A stretch of 64,000 nt of DNA from Torymus aiolomorphi (taxonomy: Eukaryota; Arthropoda; Insecta; Hymenoptera; Torymidae): positions 91,466,128-91,530,127 of the forward strand of contig CM070875.1 in the NCBI GenBank assembly GCA_036365515.1, in the 5' to 3' direction. This document shows, in pieces, positions 1-11,721 of the stretch; the first letter of the stretch is position 1, and each line of letters opens with the position of its first letter. Made by a program: the position numbers and the translations under genes. The notes beneath the pieces were generated by a model. That model saw only the letters and a list, made by a program, of their open reading frames with translations. It searched no databases and was not told the DNA's origin.

Positions 1-663
1 GGCCCGACCTAGAGTCTATAACCCCAGGGTCCAATAAGTCGTAAAAATTTTGAGTCAATCGAATATTCTTTTTAAAAACAACAATATAAGAAATTTATAA
101 CAAAATTTTTAACCTAAAATATCTATGGTCACAACAGACAGATTTTTTTGGGCAAAGAACTCGATCCTTAGATATAAAAAATCTAGTACTCTGCCCAATT
201 TCAAAATGATTCATTGACTTTTACTCCTGTTATGCTAAACGAAAGGAAAGGCACTTATTTTCAAAAATAATTTTTTTCTCGGAAACAAATCAATATAACC
301 TCTTCAAATTTTAACACAATTTTGTACTGAATAAGTGGAATAACTGGTAAAAATTTTGAGTGGATAAAAGAAAAAGTTATCGAGATATTACTTAAAAAAT
401 TATAATCCATATTTTCATTACTAACAAATGACAGGCTAAAGATAATTTAAGTATTAAGAAAAGAAATTGTAGGTAATTTAACGACCTTTTAAGAAAAATT
501 TATTATATCCAGTAATACTGGCTGTAACGAATTAAAAAATCAAAAAAACGAAAAATTCTATATCTTCTTTTAGTTATCAAACAAAAGAAACTTGATAAAA
601 TCCAAAAGTAGGTTATGCCCTCTCTATTCTCCTCCGAAACCAAGAGAATAAGCTTTGTCCGAT
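1..663. other. AT-rich DNA without a recognisable gene
   Basis: No reading frame here has family-like composition, and I see no inverted ends or target duplications. The stretch is AT-rich with frequent runs of A and T. The last part leads into the CA microsatellite block. Confidence 0.6.
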
Positions 664-703
664 GTAAATCGGTTCATCGGTTCAAAAGTTATCGCCTGTA
701 CAC

Positions 704-790
<87 letters not shown>

Positions 791-862
791 CAATATGTTT
801 CATCAAATCGGTTCATCGGTTAAAAGTTATCGCCTGTACACACACACACACGCGCGCGCGCG
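664..862. repeat. CA and CG microsatellites between two copies of a short repeat
   Basis: A long run of CA dinucleotides occupies about 700-792, and a shorter CA run followed by CG dinucleotides fills 838-862. Each run is preceded by nearly the same sequence, which reads atcggttcatcggtt and then (after a small indel) aaagttatcgcctgta; the copies begin near 668 and 808. The arrangement resembles the 3' tail of a non-LTR retrotransposon or SINE fragment ending in a microsatellite, but no coding part is present. The errantivirus-like element inserted directly into the CG run. Confidence 0.7.
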
Positions 863-1199
863 AGTTATGTGGCCGGCCCCGGTGGATCACCAAGGAAAGG
901 TAACACACACACAGGTAATACCCGCAAAAGTAAGTAAGTAATCGAACAAAGGGTGTTGATTAGAATAATGATTTATTAAAACGTCGTTACAGGTTGGATG
1001 CCGACAGAGACTGGCGATCGTCGATGCGAAGTGCAGTAAGAGAGTATAAAGAGAGTATATGTATAAAGTATATATAAAAAGTATATACTGCATCTTCATT
1101 GTCTTCTGGCTTCTCTTTGTCCATGCAGATTCCATTCGGAGCGATAAGGAGGCTGGCTGGCCGATGCGTCTAAGTATCTATGTGGTGACACATATAACT
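863..1199 (-). repeat. 3' LTR of the errantivirus-like element
   Basis: This copy matches 7407-7746 throughout. It begins agttatgtggccggcc on the plus strand and ends catataact. The env reading frame runs into it and stops at 1178-1180, as in errantiviruses where env ends near or inside the 3' LTR. Confidence 0.92.
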
Positions 1200-2694
1200 C
1201 CGCCATGGCCAAGTTCAATGACGTCGTCGTTTTTGATGTCCTTATCTTTGGAGTTTTTGGCAAGTTGCGGCCGTTGTTTCTTGACTTTTATTTTGTATAT
1301 TAAGTAAACCGATCTAATCGTTATGAACAGCAATACTAATATAATTGAACTTATAGACATGACGAATTCGGTTCTAATTTGATTAGAAACTGGCATAGTT
1401 AGTGTAGGTGATGTCAAAGTTTTTAGAGGTTCGAAATTCAACTGGTGGTCTTTGATAACTAATGGTGAAATTAGGCTGGATTGTTCCATTTCACCAAGAT
1501 TTTCGTCAAGTCGGTATCCCTGTATTTGTACATCATTTCCTTGTATTTCATATGTTCCTCGGATCATCAATTGGTCATTATCATCTTTAACCTTCAACGG
1601 ATAATTACTCTATACTAGCGTTAAATTTTCAGATATTTTGTATGTCAATATTAAAGGTGAACTAATTGAAATGATAATCGGTTTGACTTTTTCCGTTATA
1701 ATTTTTTGACATAGAAAATCCTTTTCATACATCTGTCGGCATTTATTAGGGAATAGTTTTATGGATGTCCCAGTCAAACTCCATGGTGTGGTGATAACTT
1801 CTGTCTGATTGTTGCAATTGATTATAGCAAGTCTTTGATAAAGGGAAAATTCGATAGGATTAAGGATTGGAATTTTGATGGTGTATACAATAAGATTTTG
1901 TGTGAATGTAATTGATCCCTGAGCAAAGCAAAAATCTAGCAAATTATGGTAGTGTAATATTAACTCTTTCTGAGAGTAGATTGCCAATACATGTACACGT
2001 ATATCCGATATTTGGTCATATGTTAACAATTCTAAATCGAATATTTGTTCATTGAAAATAAATGATCTTTTAATTTTATTAAGTAATCCGAAAAAATGTT
2101 GTTCCTGGGTTATGAGCGTCATGATCGCTTCAAATAGATTTGATTGCAAAGTTTGGTCATTTACAGTTTTCCACAAGTCTTTTAAATTTTTATTAATTAT
2201 ATTCGTGTTGTTTTTATCTTTTTACTTATCGTATTTATTATGCTTATTGACTTATTTAAAGTAAATATATTTTCCTGTTGTTGATTTTGTAGAGAATTTA
2301 AGTAGTTGTTTATGTTTTCTAAATCGTTTGCATCTGGGTTCCCAAAAATGTATTTTATAGCTGTACCTAATCCGTTTATTAACCCTCTTTTCGTTCTCAT
2401 GTCTGATGGCATTATTATCTGTAAATTCTGGTGTATTCCCTTACATAGAATTTCGGCTTGCTTTAATAAACTCGTTTCTCTTAATTCGCCTTGGTTAAAT
2501 AATATTGTATAGCTAACTGTTATATGCTTGAAAGTTTTGAAAAGCGTAGTAACGTCGATGTTGAAGTGTAGGTAATGATAACTTCCAACTATTCTTCCAG
2601 TTCATTGTTGGTAATCGTAATGCGTCTTATTTTGATTGATTTCGCTACTCTCCGCGAGCAGAGCTATGAGCATCAAGATTAGTGCCGTCTTCAT
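1178..2694 (-). pseudogene. env-like fusion glycoprotein gene, broken
   Basis: This is the third gene of the element, placed after integrase as in gypsy-type errantiviruses. A signal-peptide-like start ([15 protein letters not shown]) begins at 2694 but its frame hits a TGA at 2602-2604. Further pieces lie at 2412-2197, 2176-1610 and 1597-1178. The piece at 2412 begins shortly before a furin-type basic site (RTKR) followed by a glycine-rich hydrophobic stretch typical of the fusion peptide of baculovirus F-like and errantivirus Env proteins. The last piece has a hydrophobic membrane segment of about 20 residues near 1250-1345 and a short basic tail. Such proteins mediate membrane fusion of enveloped particles. 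This copy has at least four breaks and cannot make a full protein. It is an old endogenous copy. Confidence 0.82.
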
Positions 2695-2973
2695 TGTCCT
2701 GTAAAGAAGAAGTTTTTCTTATTCTTTTGGCACTTTTTAAATTGTATCGGCGTTCTTGATCATGTGTATAGCAACCTAACGAGGGGCCTTGTTGTGTCTC
2801 TACAAGTAATTTTTGATATCGTGGTGTGGTTTTGTCGCATTGTTGTTGATGGGTTTTCATGTAAATTTCATATTTTTTAACGATTTGTCAGGACTATTGG
2901 TAACTTTTGTTGCTCTTTTTGGTTTCTATATAGCATGTCATAAAAAGGTAAAATTTCATTTTTTCTGATTTCA

Positions 2974-3753
2974 TTATATCTTTCTATCGGCATCAGGCTC
3001 GATAATGTGTTCCTGTAGTTCGTCATAAGGTCCATATAACAGTGTAAAAGGCGTATAGTTAGTTGTAGAGTGTATACTCTGATTGTATATTAAGAGAGCG
3101 GTGATCATAAGATTTTTCACTGTTTCTTTTTGATTTTGATTGGATAATATACTTAATTTTTCCTGTAGGGTTGAATGCAGTCTTTCTATGGGTCCATTCG
3201 GTGTATGTCTGTTTATCGTTGTTTGATGATATTGAATTTTATGTATGCGGCAAAACTCCTTAAATACTGTTGAGTTGAATTCACTTCCGTTGTCTGTCGT
3301 AACTTTATCCGGAAAGTTAGGGTGTGAGGCAAAGTGTCTCAATTTGTTTATCATGGTCGTGGCATTTTCATCTGGTAGATAATAAGTTTGAGCATATTTG
3401 GAAAAAATATCTATAATTGTTAAAAATTTATCCTTGTTGAAATGAAATACGTCCATGTGTATATGTTCGAGCGGTCTTCTGGCTATAATAGGGCCGTATG
3501 TTTCCGTTTCATATGGGTTTCTCTCATACTTATGCTCGAGGCATATCTCACATTGATTTATAAAATTTTGAATAAGTCGATCCATATTAAGTGTATAGAG
3601 TTTTCTCTTAAAGTGTAATAAGGTCTCTCGAATACCGTTATGATTTTGATTATGATATGTCTCAAGTTCTTTTATGGAATTATTTTTATCAATCGTAGGT
3701 GTATAAGTCGTTGTTTTGATTAGTTTTAATTTTTCATTGAAATGATCCTTCAA
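2974..3753 (-). pseudogene. pol: integrase, errantivirus-like
   Basis: The open frame of 259 codons contains the H-H-C-C zinc-binding domain ([10 protein letters not shown] near residue 30, then CEICLEHKY) and the DDE core. The core acidic residues lie in HMDVFHF, TDNGSEF and [10 protein letters not shown]. Integrase inserts the DNA copy into the genome. The N-terminal link to RNase H (3754-3922) still reads as related protein in another frame, so a frame change or stop separates it from RT. All three catalytic positions appear intact. Confidence 0.88.
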
Positions 3754-3922
3754 TTATTCTATACGTAATTCTTTCCAATTCTTCGGTCGTAAAGTAGATA
3801 CCATATTGCTTATCGGGTATAATATTTTCCTTGAAAAACTTAAGTAAAGGTGTTTCTGCGTTTGATTTATTAATTTTCACCATGTATTGTACTTTAAGTT
3901 TATCTTTGTTTACTTTTAAGTT

Positions 3923-5476
3923 TTAATCATTTCCTCCTTTTATGATAATGCTGTAATTAAAAGTGTGAACATTTTTGTCTGTTATAGGTAGTGAAAAGGC
4001 CGTATTTTCGTCAGCTGTGTGGACTGTTGCCATGTCGTCGTCAAATATTTCGTCCATTTCTTCGGATGTGACAGGTGCATCGTCAGGTGTTTGAGGTACC
4101 ATTGATAGTGAGTCTTCTTCTATTGTTTTATTAGCATTAATTTCAATTCGAATCAGTGCGTCGGCGACATAATTTTCAGAACCCTTTTTATATTTTATTA
4201 AGTAATCGCATTCTTCTAATCTTAGTCTCCATCTAATCAGTCTAGCGTTAGGCGTTTTTAAAGAATAGAGCCAGGTTAATGGCTTATGATCTGTTGCAAT
4301 CATAAATTTCCTACCATATATATATGGTCTAAATTGTCTGCATGATTCTACTATTGCCAGTAATTCTTTCTCTATCGCCGGATAGCTTCGTTCTGCTGAG
4401 TTTAACGTCCTCGAATAACACGAGATAAGATGTTGTTCTTGGGATAAAACTGCACCTATTGCTAAGTTTGAGGCGTCGATTGTGATAGTAAATGGTTTGG
4501 TCAAGTCTGGGTAGACGAGCACTGGTGCGTTAGTGATCAATTCTTTGAGTTTCTCGAACGTTTCTGTATAGTCTTTATCTTCTGGATCTATTTTTTCCTT
4601 TCTCTTGAGTGCTTTTATCATTGATTCCGCTATTTTTGCGTAATTTTTTATGAACTTTCTGTAAAAGCCGGTTAGTCCTAAAAATATTCTAAGTTCTTTT
4701 TGGGTTTTAGGTATCCGATATTTTAGAATTGCTTTGATTTTATCGGGATTTCGTTTGATTCCGTCTGCTATTATTATATGGCCTAACAATGGAACTTCTT
4801 TCCTTAGAAATTCACTCTTATCTAATTGAATTTTTAAACCGTATTGCTCTAGTTCTTCGAATATTAGCTTCAGATGTTGTAAATGTTCTTGGAGTGATTT
4901 CGAAAATATTACTATATCGTCCATGTAAACGAAGCAGAATTTATGTAGATATTTCATTAAAATTCTATCCATCAGACATTGAAAAGTAGTCGGTACGTTT
5001 TCTAAACCAAAATGCACTCTGACAGATTCATAGTGTCCGTTTTCTACAGTAAATGCTGTTTTTTCGATTGAATCTTTGTCGACGCGTATTTGATGAAAAC
5101 CTTGTGCCAAATCTAGTGTACTAAAGTAAGAACACTTACCCAGAGTTTCTAGAATGTCGTCCATTCTTGGTAGTGGGTATTTGTCTTCGATGGTGTTGTC
5201 GTTTAATTTACGATAATCTATTACAGTTCTCCATTTTCTCTTTCCACTTGCATCTTCTTTCTTCGGTACAATCCACGCGGAGGATGAGTAGGGCGAGTTG
5301 CTTGGTTGAATAATTTCATCGTTTAACAGTTTTCTAATTTGAGTTTGAACTTCTTCTTTTAGATGGTATGGGTATCTAAAACTCTTTACGTAGATCAGGT
5401 GATCGTCCTTTGTTCTTATATTTTGTGAAACTTCAGAAGTCGCTGATAATTTTTTATTTTCATTGTGGAAACAGTC
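3923..5476 (-). pseudogene. pol: pol: reverse transcriptase and RNase H, errantivirus-like
   Basis: The frame is open from a TAA at 5477-5479 down to a stop at 3923. The first in-frame ATG is only at 5164, inside the RT fold, so the true protein starts upstream as part of a polyprotein. Upstream of 5164 the frame encodes VIDYRKLNDNTIEDKYPLPR, a standard Ty3/Gypsy RT segment. The catalytic box FVYMDDIVIF lies 79-87 codons after that ATG (about 4904-4930) and is intact. RNase H follows, with ITIDASNLAIGAVLSQ near codon 230 and then TDHKPLTWL. RT copies the element RNA into DNA and RNase H removes the template. The protein stops before the integrase, which sits in another frame. This is the best preserved gene of the element. 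Confidence 0.9.
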
Positions 5477-5858
5477 TTAGTACTTCTGGCATAGTAATGT
5501 AATTTTATATCTTTCGTCTTCGTTCATGTGATCAGTTCTTATCGGTAATTCTACTCCTTGATGATGATTCACTTTAACATTTTTATGATCGTCCGGTATA
5601 TTTTTAAAGTAATTTATTTCAAATTTAGATGTGCTAAAAATTCTGCAAATCCTTATGTCCGATTAGACAATCGTACGTACAGTGCCATGTTGCTATTAAG
5701 AAAGTTATAGGTGTGTCGTCACCGTATTCATGTAATATAGGAAAGGTAAGCGCATGTGTACCTTTCGTCGTTTTGTGCACCGATTTAATTTCGTATTCGT
5801 AAGGAAATATAAATTTTGAAAATAGTTTATATGCAATTTCTCGATTCGTAATGGATGA

Positions 5859-6371
5859 TCAGGCTCCAGAGTCGATGAGAATTTTAAGAGGTGGATTTGT
5901 CGTTATTATGTGTGGTAATTCGGGTGAATTGCTAATCGAATTTAAATTTATCACGTTGCTTCTGTTGTATTGGGAGCTTAGTTGAAAATTTTGGCAATTA
6001 TCACTCTCGTGGTTTTCTTGATTAAATTCTTCATGGTCTTGTATAGGTGAGTCATTTTGATAATCGATTGTTTCTTCTTCTCCTTGTTCTTGTTGATGAT
6101 GCAACTATTCAGCGATAAAGTTTGTTGGTCCTGTGCTTCTAAAGAAGTTCGTTCTTGGCTTAAAGTTATTTTGTGCTGGTGAATTATTCGATCTATTTGT
6201 TGGGTTAATGCCTTGTTTGTTAGTATTTCTTGTACTAACTGACATTGGTGTTGGTTGGTAATTTTGTTGTCTTGGTAAATTATTATTATTATTTTGACCA
6301 AAATTGTTATTACGATAATTTGTGTGGATAAATTCAGGTTGTGTTTGTGCAAATGCGGGTGTCGGTTGCAA
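5859..6371 (-). pseudogene. gag tail and start of pol protease, errantivirus-like, interrupted
   Basis: One frame covers 6371-5859 and is cut by a TAG directly upstream of 6104. The upstream piece is rich in N, Q and P, typical of a Gag tail. The downstream piece ends with LKILIDSGA, the active-site signature of a retroviral aspartic protease (D-S-G), and then hits a TGA at 5859-5861. The protease would normally cleave the Gag-Pol polyprotein. Between this stop and the reverse transcriptase (5477-5858) the frame is scrambled, so most of the protease fold is unreadable. Recognition rests on the DSG motif and its position between gag and RT. Confidence 0.75.
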
Positions 6372-6382
6372 ATAAAATGGAT

Positions 6383-7137
6383 TTACATTTCTTGAAGTAC
6401 TTGGTAAATTATTTGAAGGGTGAATAATTTTTGATTACTATTAGTCGCAAATGGGTTTGTACTTTTAGCATTGATTGTACCGAATACGTTGGGCTTAGGT
6501 TTGTTTTCACGTTGTCGTGCCAAATTAAGAAAAGCACTTTGTTGTTCATGATTATCATATTTACGGCATTTTATTATACATGCTTCAATATCGGCTAGAT
6601 CAAAGTGTAGTAAGTAAGAGTGATAAGGCTCTTTAATGTCATTTATAAAAGTATTTTTGGCTATGCTTTCGTAAAATGTATTTTTAATATTTATAGTATT
6701 AGCGTCTTGATTATTCAATTGTATGTGTTCCTTCAATTTATTTAACCTGCTTTTAATTTCGTTCGCGTATTTTTGTATGACTGGTTTGTCAATTGATAAC
6801 ATACACTTAGTCTGTTAAATAGTAACTCCTCCGAACTTGGATCACTAAATCTATTAACTAAGAGCGTTTTACATGCGGCATATGTGGCCGGGTTATTTGC
6901 CACTATTAAATCTAGTGCTTCACCGCGAATCTTTGATTTGATTAATGCGAATAATGCCTCGTTTATTGCATTATCTGCAGTCGCTACATTTTCTACGAAT
7001 TTGTCGCACTTTTGTATAAAGTGCGATAGGAGTCTTGTACCTCCTTCATATATGGGGATCGCGTCGCGCCATATTGTAAATCGCAATTTAAATTGTTCTA
7101 ACGTAAGATTTTGTTGATTATCTCCGTTATTTGCCAT
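6383..7137 (-). pseudogene. gag: gag, N-terminal and middle parts, errantivirus-like, frameshifted
   Basis: The first frame starts with an ATG at 7137 (MANNGDNQQNLTLEQFKLRF) and runs 131 codons to 6742. The second frame (6802-6383) overlaps it by 61 bp in the -1 relation and continues the same protein. That second segment has the charged, helix-rich character of an errantiviral Gag capsid region. Gag packages the element RNA into particles in the cytoplasm. A further frame change lies between 6371 and 6383, before the glutamine/asparagine-rich tail. Errantiviruses normally shift frame between gag and pol, not twice inside gag, so I read both changes as mutations. No zinc knuckle is visible, which is usual for this group. 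Confidence 0.75.
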
Positions 7138-7388
7138 TTTGCTTTATCTTTGATTACGCTTCACGTAAAATCAATTGCACTTAAAAGGATAGGGTTGTGT
7201 AGAATATAGGAAATTTCAAAGCATCACTAGTTTGTCTTTAATGATTCCGGGTGAATCTCTGCTTGCAGGTGGGCTCCAATCTTGACGTAGTAGGTTCCGT
7301 GATGATGGACATTGAAACGCCAACTGCTTCCTCGCTGAAGATTTTCGTCACCAGGTTGAGGGAGAATCTGAGTTTTGCAGCTTCATGG

Positions 7389-7406
7389 CCCTGTCTCCGC
7401 AGCGCC
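7389..7406 (-). promoter_or_regulatory. Candidate primer-binding site of the errantivirus-like element
   Basis: Directly inside the 5' LTR the minus strand reads GGCGCTGCGGAGACAGGG, preceded by the final T of the LTR. Its position and TGGCGC start are those of a tRNA primer-binding site in this group. I could not assign the tRNA from memory. Confidence 0.6.
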
Positions 7407-7746
7407 AGTTATGGAGCCGGCCCCGGTGGATCACCAAGGAAAGGTAACATACACACACAGGTAACACTCGCCAAAATAAGTAAGTAATCGAACAAAGGGT
7501 GTTGATTAGAATAATGATTTATTAAAACGTCGTTACAGGTTGAATGCCCGACAGAGACTGGCGATCGTCGATGCGATGTGCAGTAAGAGAGTATAAAGAG
7601 AGTATATGTATAAAGTATATATGCAAAGTATATATTGCATCTTCATTGTCTTCTGGCTTCTCTTTGTCCATGCAGATTCCATTCGGAGCGATAAGGAGGC
7701 TGGCTGGCCGATGCGTCTAAGCACCTATGTGGTGACTCATATAACT
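7407..7746 (-). repeat. 5' LTR of the errantivirus-like element
   Basis: This is the upstream LTR in element orientation. On the minus strand it would carry the promoter and transcription start, but I cannot place a TATA box with confidence. It has a few small indels relative to the other LTR, for example in the TATA-rich stretch near 7610-7635. Confidence 0.92.
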
Positions 7747-8176
7747 CGCGCGCGCGCGCACGAACATTTTTTTTCTCAAAAACAATAGATTTTAACGCCA
7801 AAAGTCTTAAGAAATGTTTTTGAACATTTTTTTGTTTCAAAAATTTTTTTTACCGTTACAAAGCTTCCTCTTTGAGGAAGCAAAAAAGGTTATTTTGAAT
7901 TTAAGGAATTTTTTATTAAGAAACAGTACGTTTACATAGAAAATGTCTAAGGGTAAAATGTTTTTAGTATTAGCCAAAGAATACATGAGAATTTTTTGGG
8001 AGCGGTTTGAGCAATTTTTCGATGTTGCAAAAATTTTGCGATTTCCAAAATTAAAAAATTTTCTCGAAAGTCGTTGGAAAAATTTAGGTGCATTTTTGAG
8101 TAATTTGAAGAACGTTTTTACTCTTGGCACTTTATCCATAAGTTCATAGTTTTCGAGTAAAATAAATCATGAATGT
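7747..8176. other. Spacer between two LTR elements, no gene seen
   Basis: This is AT-rich flanking DNA that held both insertions. It starts with the remaining CG/CA dinucleotides and includes a short perfect hairpin, cttcctctttgaggaag, near 7864-7880. Reading frames near 7840-8150 exist on both strands, but they are low complexity and rich in F, K and N. Confidence 0.6.
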
Positions 8177-9195
8177 TGTTTGAGTAAGCCATAATTATAT
8201 GTGAGTAAACATGCTGTGGGTGTTGAAATAAATTTAATTCACACACAGAAGTAAATTGAAAGTAGAAATTATATTCACAAACGTCACTTCTTAAATAAAT
8301 TACAAATTTGGTTCATAAATACATTTCAACGTCGACTAATAAATTCAAAATCTGTTCAATAATTAACACAAATTACAAAGGGAGTTTAAATTACATTTAT
8401 TTGAATAAGTTGTAGGTGAGTAGTGTGTCAGCAATTCCAAAATATGAGTGCTGTCAATAATGGAGTAGTATTCTCTCACTAGAGACAACTAACCTGTGAT
8501 ATTTGAGTATGTCTTCGAGTGTAATGAGATTGTCCGTTGAGAGTTCCTTGAGTTTTTCCTTAAATTCCCTCCTGGGCTCACGCACAATGAAGCTGTCAAA
8601 AATAAGGAATGGCAAACAATTGTAATTGAATTGCTGTCTTGAGTTTTGCTAATTCACACATGTTCACCATTACACTTGCCGCCGGTGCCAACACGTGGTT
8701 GGCAACATAACCTCTAGTATGGTGAGAGTTTTTACCTTGCAATAGAGTCGATTTTACTAATCGTGGTTGCACCTTGAGTATTGCGTGAGTGAGGAGTGAT
8801 GTGAATTTTCAGTGAGAGATTGAGTAGAGCCTGTTTGAGTTGATCCAGTGTTGAGTTGAGCCAGTGAAAAACTTGAGAACAACCGATGAGATTTTGCAGG
8901 TGCGCAGCGGAGAGATGCTCCTCGTGGCACGGCTGATGAAAAAGAGAGCGAGGCCTTGATCCACTTCCTTCTTCTTGGTCTTGACGATTCACTTCGCGAA
9001 TCAAACTAATTCCTCTCACATTTACATGTGAGAGCGCGAGAGAGACCGAAATAGCGCGAATATACCTTTTTAATCAGTGTAGCGTCCCGGCTGTTCTGCC
9101 GGGAGGCCGCGAGGTGCTGCCGCGCCGTGGCAGCGCCGTGAGTCGTGCCGAGCTGAGTGTAACCGCCGGAATTCAAATTATTGAATTCCCAAACA
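8177..9195 (-). repeat. 3' LTR of BEL copy 1
   Basis: This LTR is 1019 bp and aligns end to end with 14748-15766. It contains many GAGTGAG/TGAGT words, a base habit shared with the whole element. The first interior bases after it (9196-9215) give a G-rich tract on the minus strand, which is the polypurine tract position. Confidence 0.95.
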
Positions 9196-9359
9196 TTCCG
9201 CCCGCCATCAACCGCCAGGTTGATTTAATTTCCGATTGGCACTGGCAAGATGGCGAGTTTTGCAATTGGGCGGGTGAGTTGAGTGGTGGCCGTCTTTATT
9301 GTTACAACTCTGGTGAGATTGTCAGTTCCAGGATGAAGTTGAGTGACTCTTGCGAGTGG

Positions 9360-9848
9360 TCATTTGCTTGGTGGTGAGTATTCATCCGTGAGTAGTACCA
9401 TGGAACCCACTTTTATCTCATGAGAGGGATGATGCCATTTTGAAATTGATTGAAGCCGTTGAAGGTATTGAGTTGACCAATGCTTCCAAAATTGCTGAGT
9501 GATCCGTTGAATGAGTTGCCATTTGGGAAGCCTTGATTCCTTGAGGGTGAGTAAGCTTGGTTCAGGCACTGAGTTCAATGCCTTGCCGATGAGAAAGTGT
9601 CCGGGTGTGAGTGCATTTATGTCTTTTGGGTCTTCACTGAGTGGTTCTAGCGGCCGTGAGTTGAGTAATGCTTCTATTTGAGTGAGCAAGGTCGCTGAAG
9701 CTTCAAAGGTGAGTTGAGTGTCCCCAATGGTCTGTCGCAGGTGAAATTTGACTGATTTCACTACTGCTTCCCACTTGCCTCCCATGTGAGGTGCAGCAGG
9801 TGGGTTGAATATCCATTGGGTTCCCTCGTTGGCTAGTGAGTTGTACAA
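9360..9848 (-). pseudogene. pol: integrase end and C-terminal domain, BEL/Pao copy 1
   Basis: This segment of 162 codons carries the last catalytic glutamate in PHMGGKWEAVVKSVK near residue 25. It also has the BEL-specific C-terminal integrase domain (DUF5641 type: LTPGHFLIG, LPKWQLIQRITQQFWKHWS, VLLTDEYSPPSK). It is the downstream part of the same polyprotein as the preceding segment, displaced by a frameshift near 9930. It ends at 9360, about 165 bp from the 3' LTR. Confidence 0.85.
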
Positions 9849-9886
9849 GATTGAGTTTTCATGTTGGTGTTGAGAGAATAGAGTCT

Positions 9887-11620
9887 TCAGTTCCCTTGCT
9901 GCTCCGATGAAGTTCGTTTCACAGTTGAGTATAGTTGGGAGGGTATCCCTCTCCTTGAGGTGAACCGTCTATATGCCGCTAAGAAACCGTCCGTTGAGTA
10001 GTCACTGACCAGTTCTAGGTGAACAGCTGACGTTGAGAAGCACACAAAGATACAAATCCAGCATTTGTATGTTTTGGATCCACGTCCTTTCCATGAGTTA
10101 ATGGTGATTGGCCCGGCGTAATCGATCCCAGTGTGAGTGAAAGGTGGTGATGGGGTGATCCTGGCCACGGGTAATTGCTCCATGAGTTGCTGAGCCCGTT
10201 GAGCCCGATACCTTGCACAAGTCACACACTTTAAAATATGTGACTTGACCGGTGCTCTGCCTCCGATTATCCAAAATTCCTGCCGAGTGTGTGCCAGAGT
10301 TAGTTGAGCGCCACCGTGCAGAGTTGAGAGATGAGGTTTCCGAATGATCATTGTGGTGAGTTGACTGCCCCGTGGTATAATTGCTGGGTGTTTTGAGTGA
10401 TGATCGAGTTGAGTTTTTTGAAGCCGCCCTCCTACTCGAACAATTCCTGTTGAGTCTATATTGGCAGTCAATCGGTTGAAGACATGGTGTCTTGGGACTT
10501 GAGAATTTTTCAGCATAGCAATTTCTGAGTGTAAATGAACCTGCTGAATTTTCTTGACCAAAAAGAGTTTTGCCTTGATGAGTAAATCCGTAGTGAGTTT
10601 CGATTCATGGTGAGTTTTTCCTTTAGCCTTAAATCGATCACATGCGAGCATTACCCATCCAGTTATTCTTATGAGTTGAGTGAGTGATGAGTAATGATCC
10701 ATGATGTCCCACATTTTGCTTGAGTTTGACTTGGCTGCGGTGAGTGTGACCTTAGCCCTCATTTCTGGAAGATTGGTTTCTTGGATAGAGGATGCTTGAG
10801 AAGGCCAAGCTGATTCTTCCTGGCAGAGCCAACTTGGTCCATGCCACCATAAGTGATGCTCTCTGAGTTGTGAAGAGAGTAATCCGCGCGAGGCACAATC
10901 CGCTGGATTGTCTGCTCCAGGCACATGTCTCCATTGTGCTGTTGGAATGAGTTCTTGAATTAAGGCAACTCTATTTCCAACAAAGTCCTTCCATTTTGAG
11001 GGGTGTGAGCGTATCCATTTGAGTGCTACCTTTGCGTCTGTCCATAAATGTATGTGTGAGATTGGCAATCGTGAGTAGTCCAAAACATGTTTTGCCAGCT
11101 TAGTGAGTAGTACTGCCGCTCCCAATTCCAATCGTGGGATTGACAGTTGTTTGAGTGGTGCCACCTTTGTTTTGGAGATTAGAAATGATGATGTTGAGTG
11201 AGAGTTTGGTGTTGTAGATTTAATGTATAGAGCTGCAGCCATTGCTTGTTGTGAAGCATCCGAGAAGCCATGAAGTTCTACAATTGAGTTTTCCTGAATT
11301 CTTAACCACCTGGGTAGGGCGATTGTCTTCAGGTGAGTGAGATCTTCTCGGATGTGCAGCCATTTCTTCACGATTGAGTTTCGCAAAGCTTCGTCCCAAG
11401 AGAGCTTGTATAGCCACAGTTCTTGTAGGAGGATTTTTGATGTGATTATGACCGGTGAGATTATTCCAATGGGATCGTATAGTTGAGATACTTCTGACAG
11501 TATAATCCGTTTTGTTATCATTTCCTGAAGAGGTGGCAGAGTTGTTCTGAATGTGAGTTTGTTCGAGTTTGGGAGCCAGTTCATCCCGAGTATATTTGTC
11601 GCGCAATCATCTAAAAGCAC
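9887..11620 (-). pseudogene. pol: connection, RNase H and integrase core, BEL/Pao copy 1
   Basis: An open frame of 577 codons begins in the BEL-type region after the RT (LLDDCATNILGMNWLP). An RNase H-like segment follows (ELHGFSDASQQAMAAALYIK near residue 120, then HLWTDAKVALKWI and NPADCASRG). The integrase zinc domain (HLSTLHGGAQLTLAHTRQEF with CVTCARYRAQ) and the first catalytic aspartate (HTGIDYAGPI) come next. Just before the second catalytic aspartate the frame shifts (QLYSTVKRTS, where related proteins have an SD.GTNF motif). The second acidic residue is therefore lost from this frame. The remainder of the integrase continues in another frame at 9848. Confidence 0.85.
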
Positions 11621-11721
11621 AGCTTCTTCAGCTGTTGGCTCTTTGAGAAATTCCTTGAGGAAGCCGGATGAGTTTGAGTTCCATTTTGCTAATGGAAAGC
11701 CGCCCGTCTTGCATAGTGCGG

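Larger units (their letters stand above)
863..7746 (-). mobile_element. Errantivirus-like Ty3/Gypsy LTR retrotransposon with env remnant
   Basis: This is a complete but inactive element of 6.9 kb on the minus strand. The two LTRs (337 and 340 bp) begin AGTTAT and end ATAACT, and differ at roughly 16 positions plus small indels. The flanks are CGCG on both sides, compatible with a 4-bp target duplication, although the site lies in CG repeats and so is not decisive. In element order the interior holds gag, protease, reverse transcriptase, RNase H, integrase and a membrane fusion-type env. That order and the env class match the insect errantiviruses (gypsy, ZAM, 17.6 group). Every gene carries stops or frameshifts, so this copy should not be autonomous. 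The AGTTA...TAACT ends are also typical of errantiviruses, which makes this placement firmer than Ty3/Gypsy alone. Confidence 0.93.

Noticed and set aside
615..941. Frames encoding His-Thr or Val-Cys repeats on both strands
   Set aside because: They are the translation of a CA/TG microsatellite and exist in several frames at once.
7837..8149. Frames of 68-100 codons on both strands between the LTR elements
   Set aside because: They are Phe/Lys/Asn-biased, overlap on opposite strands and have no motif.
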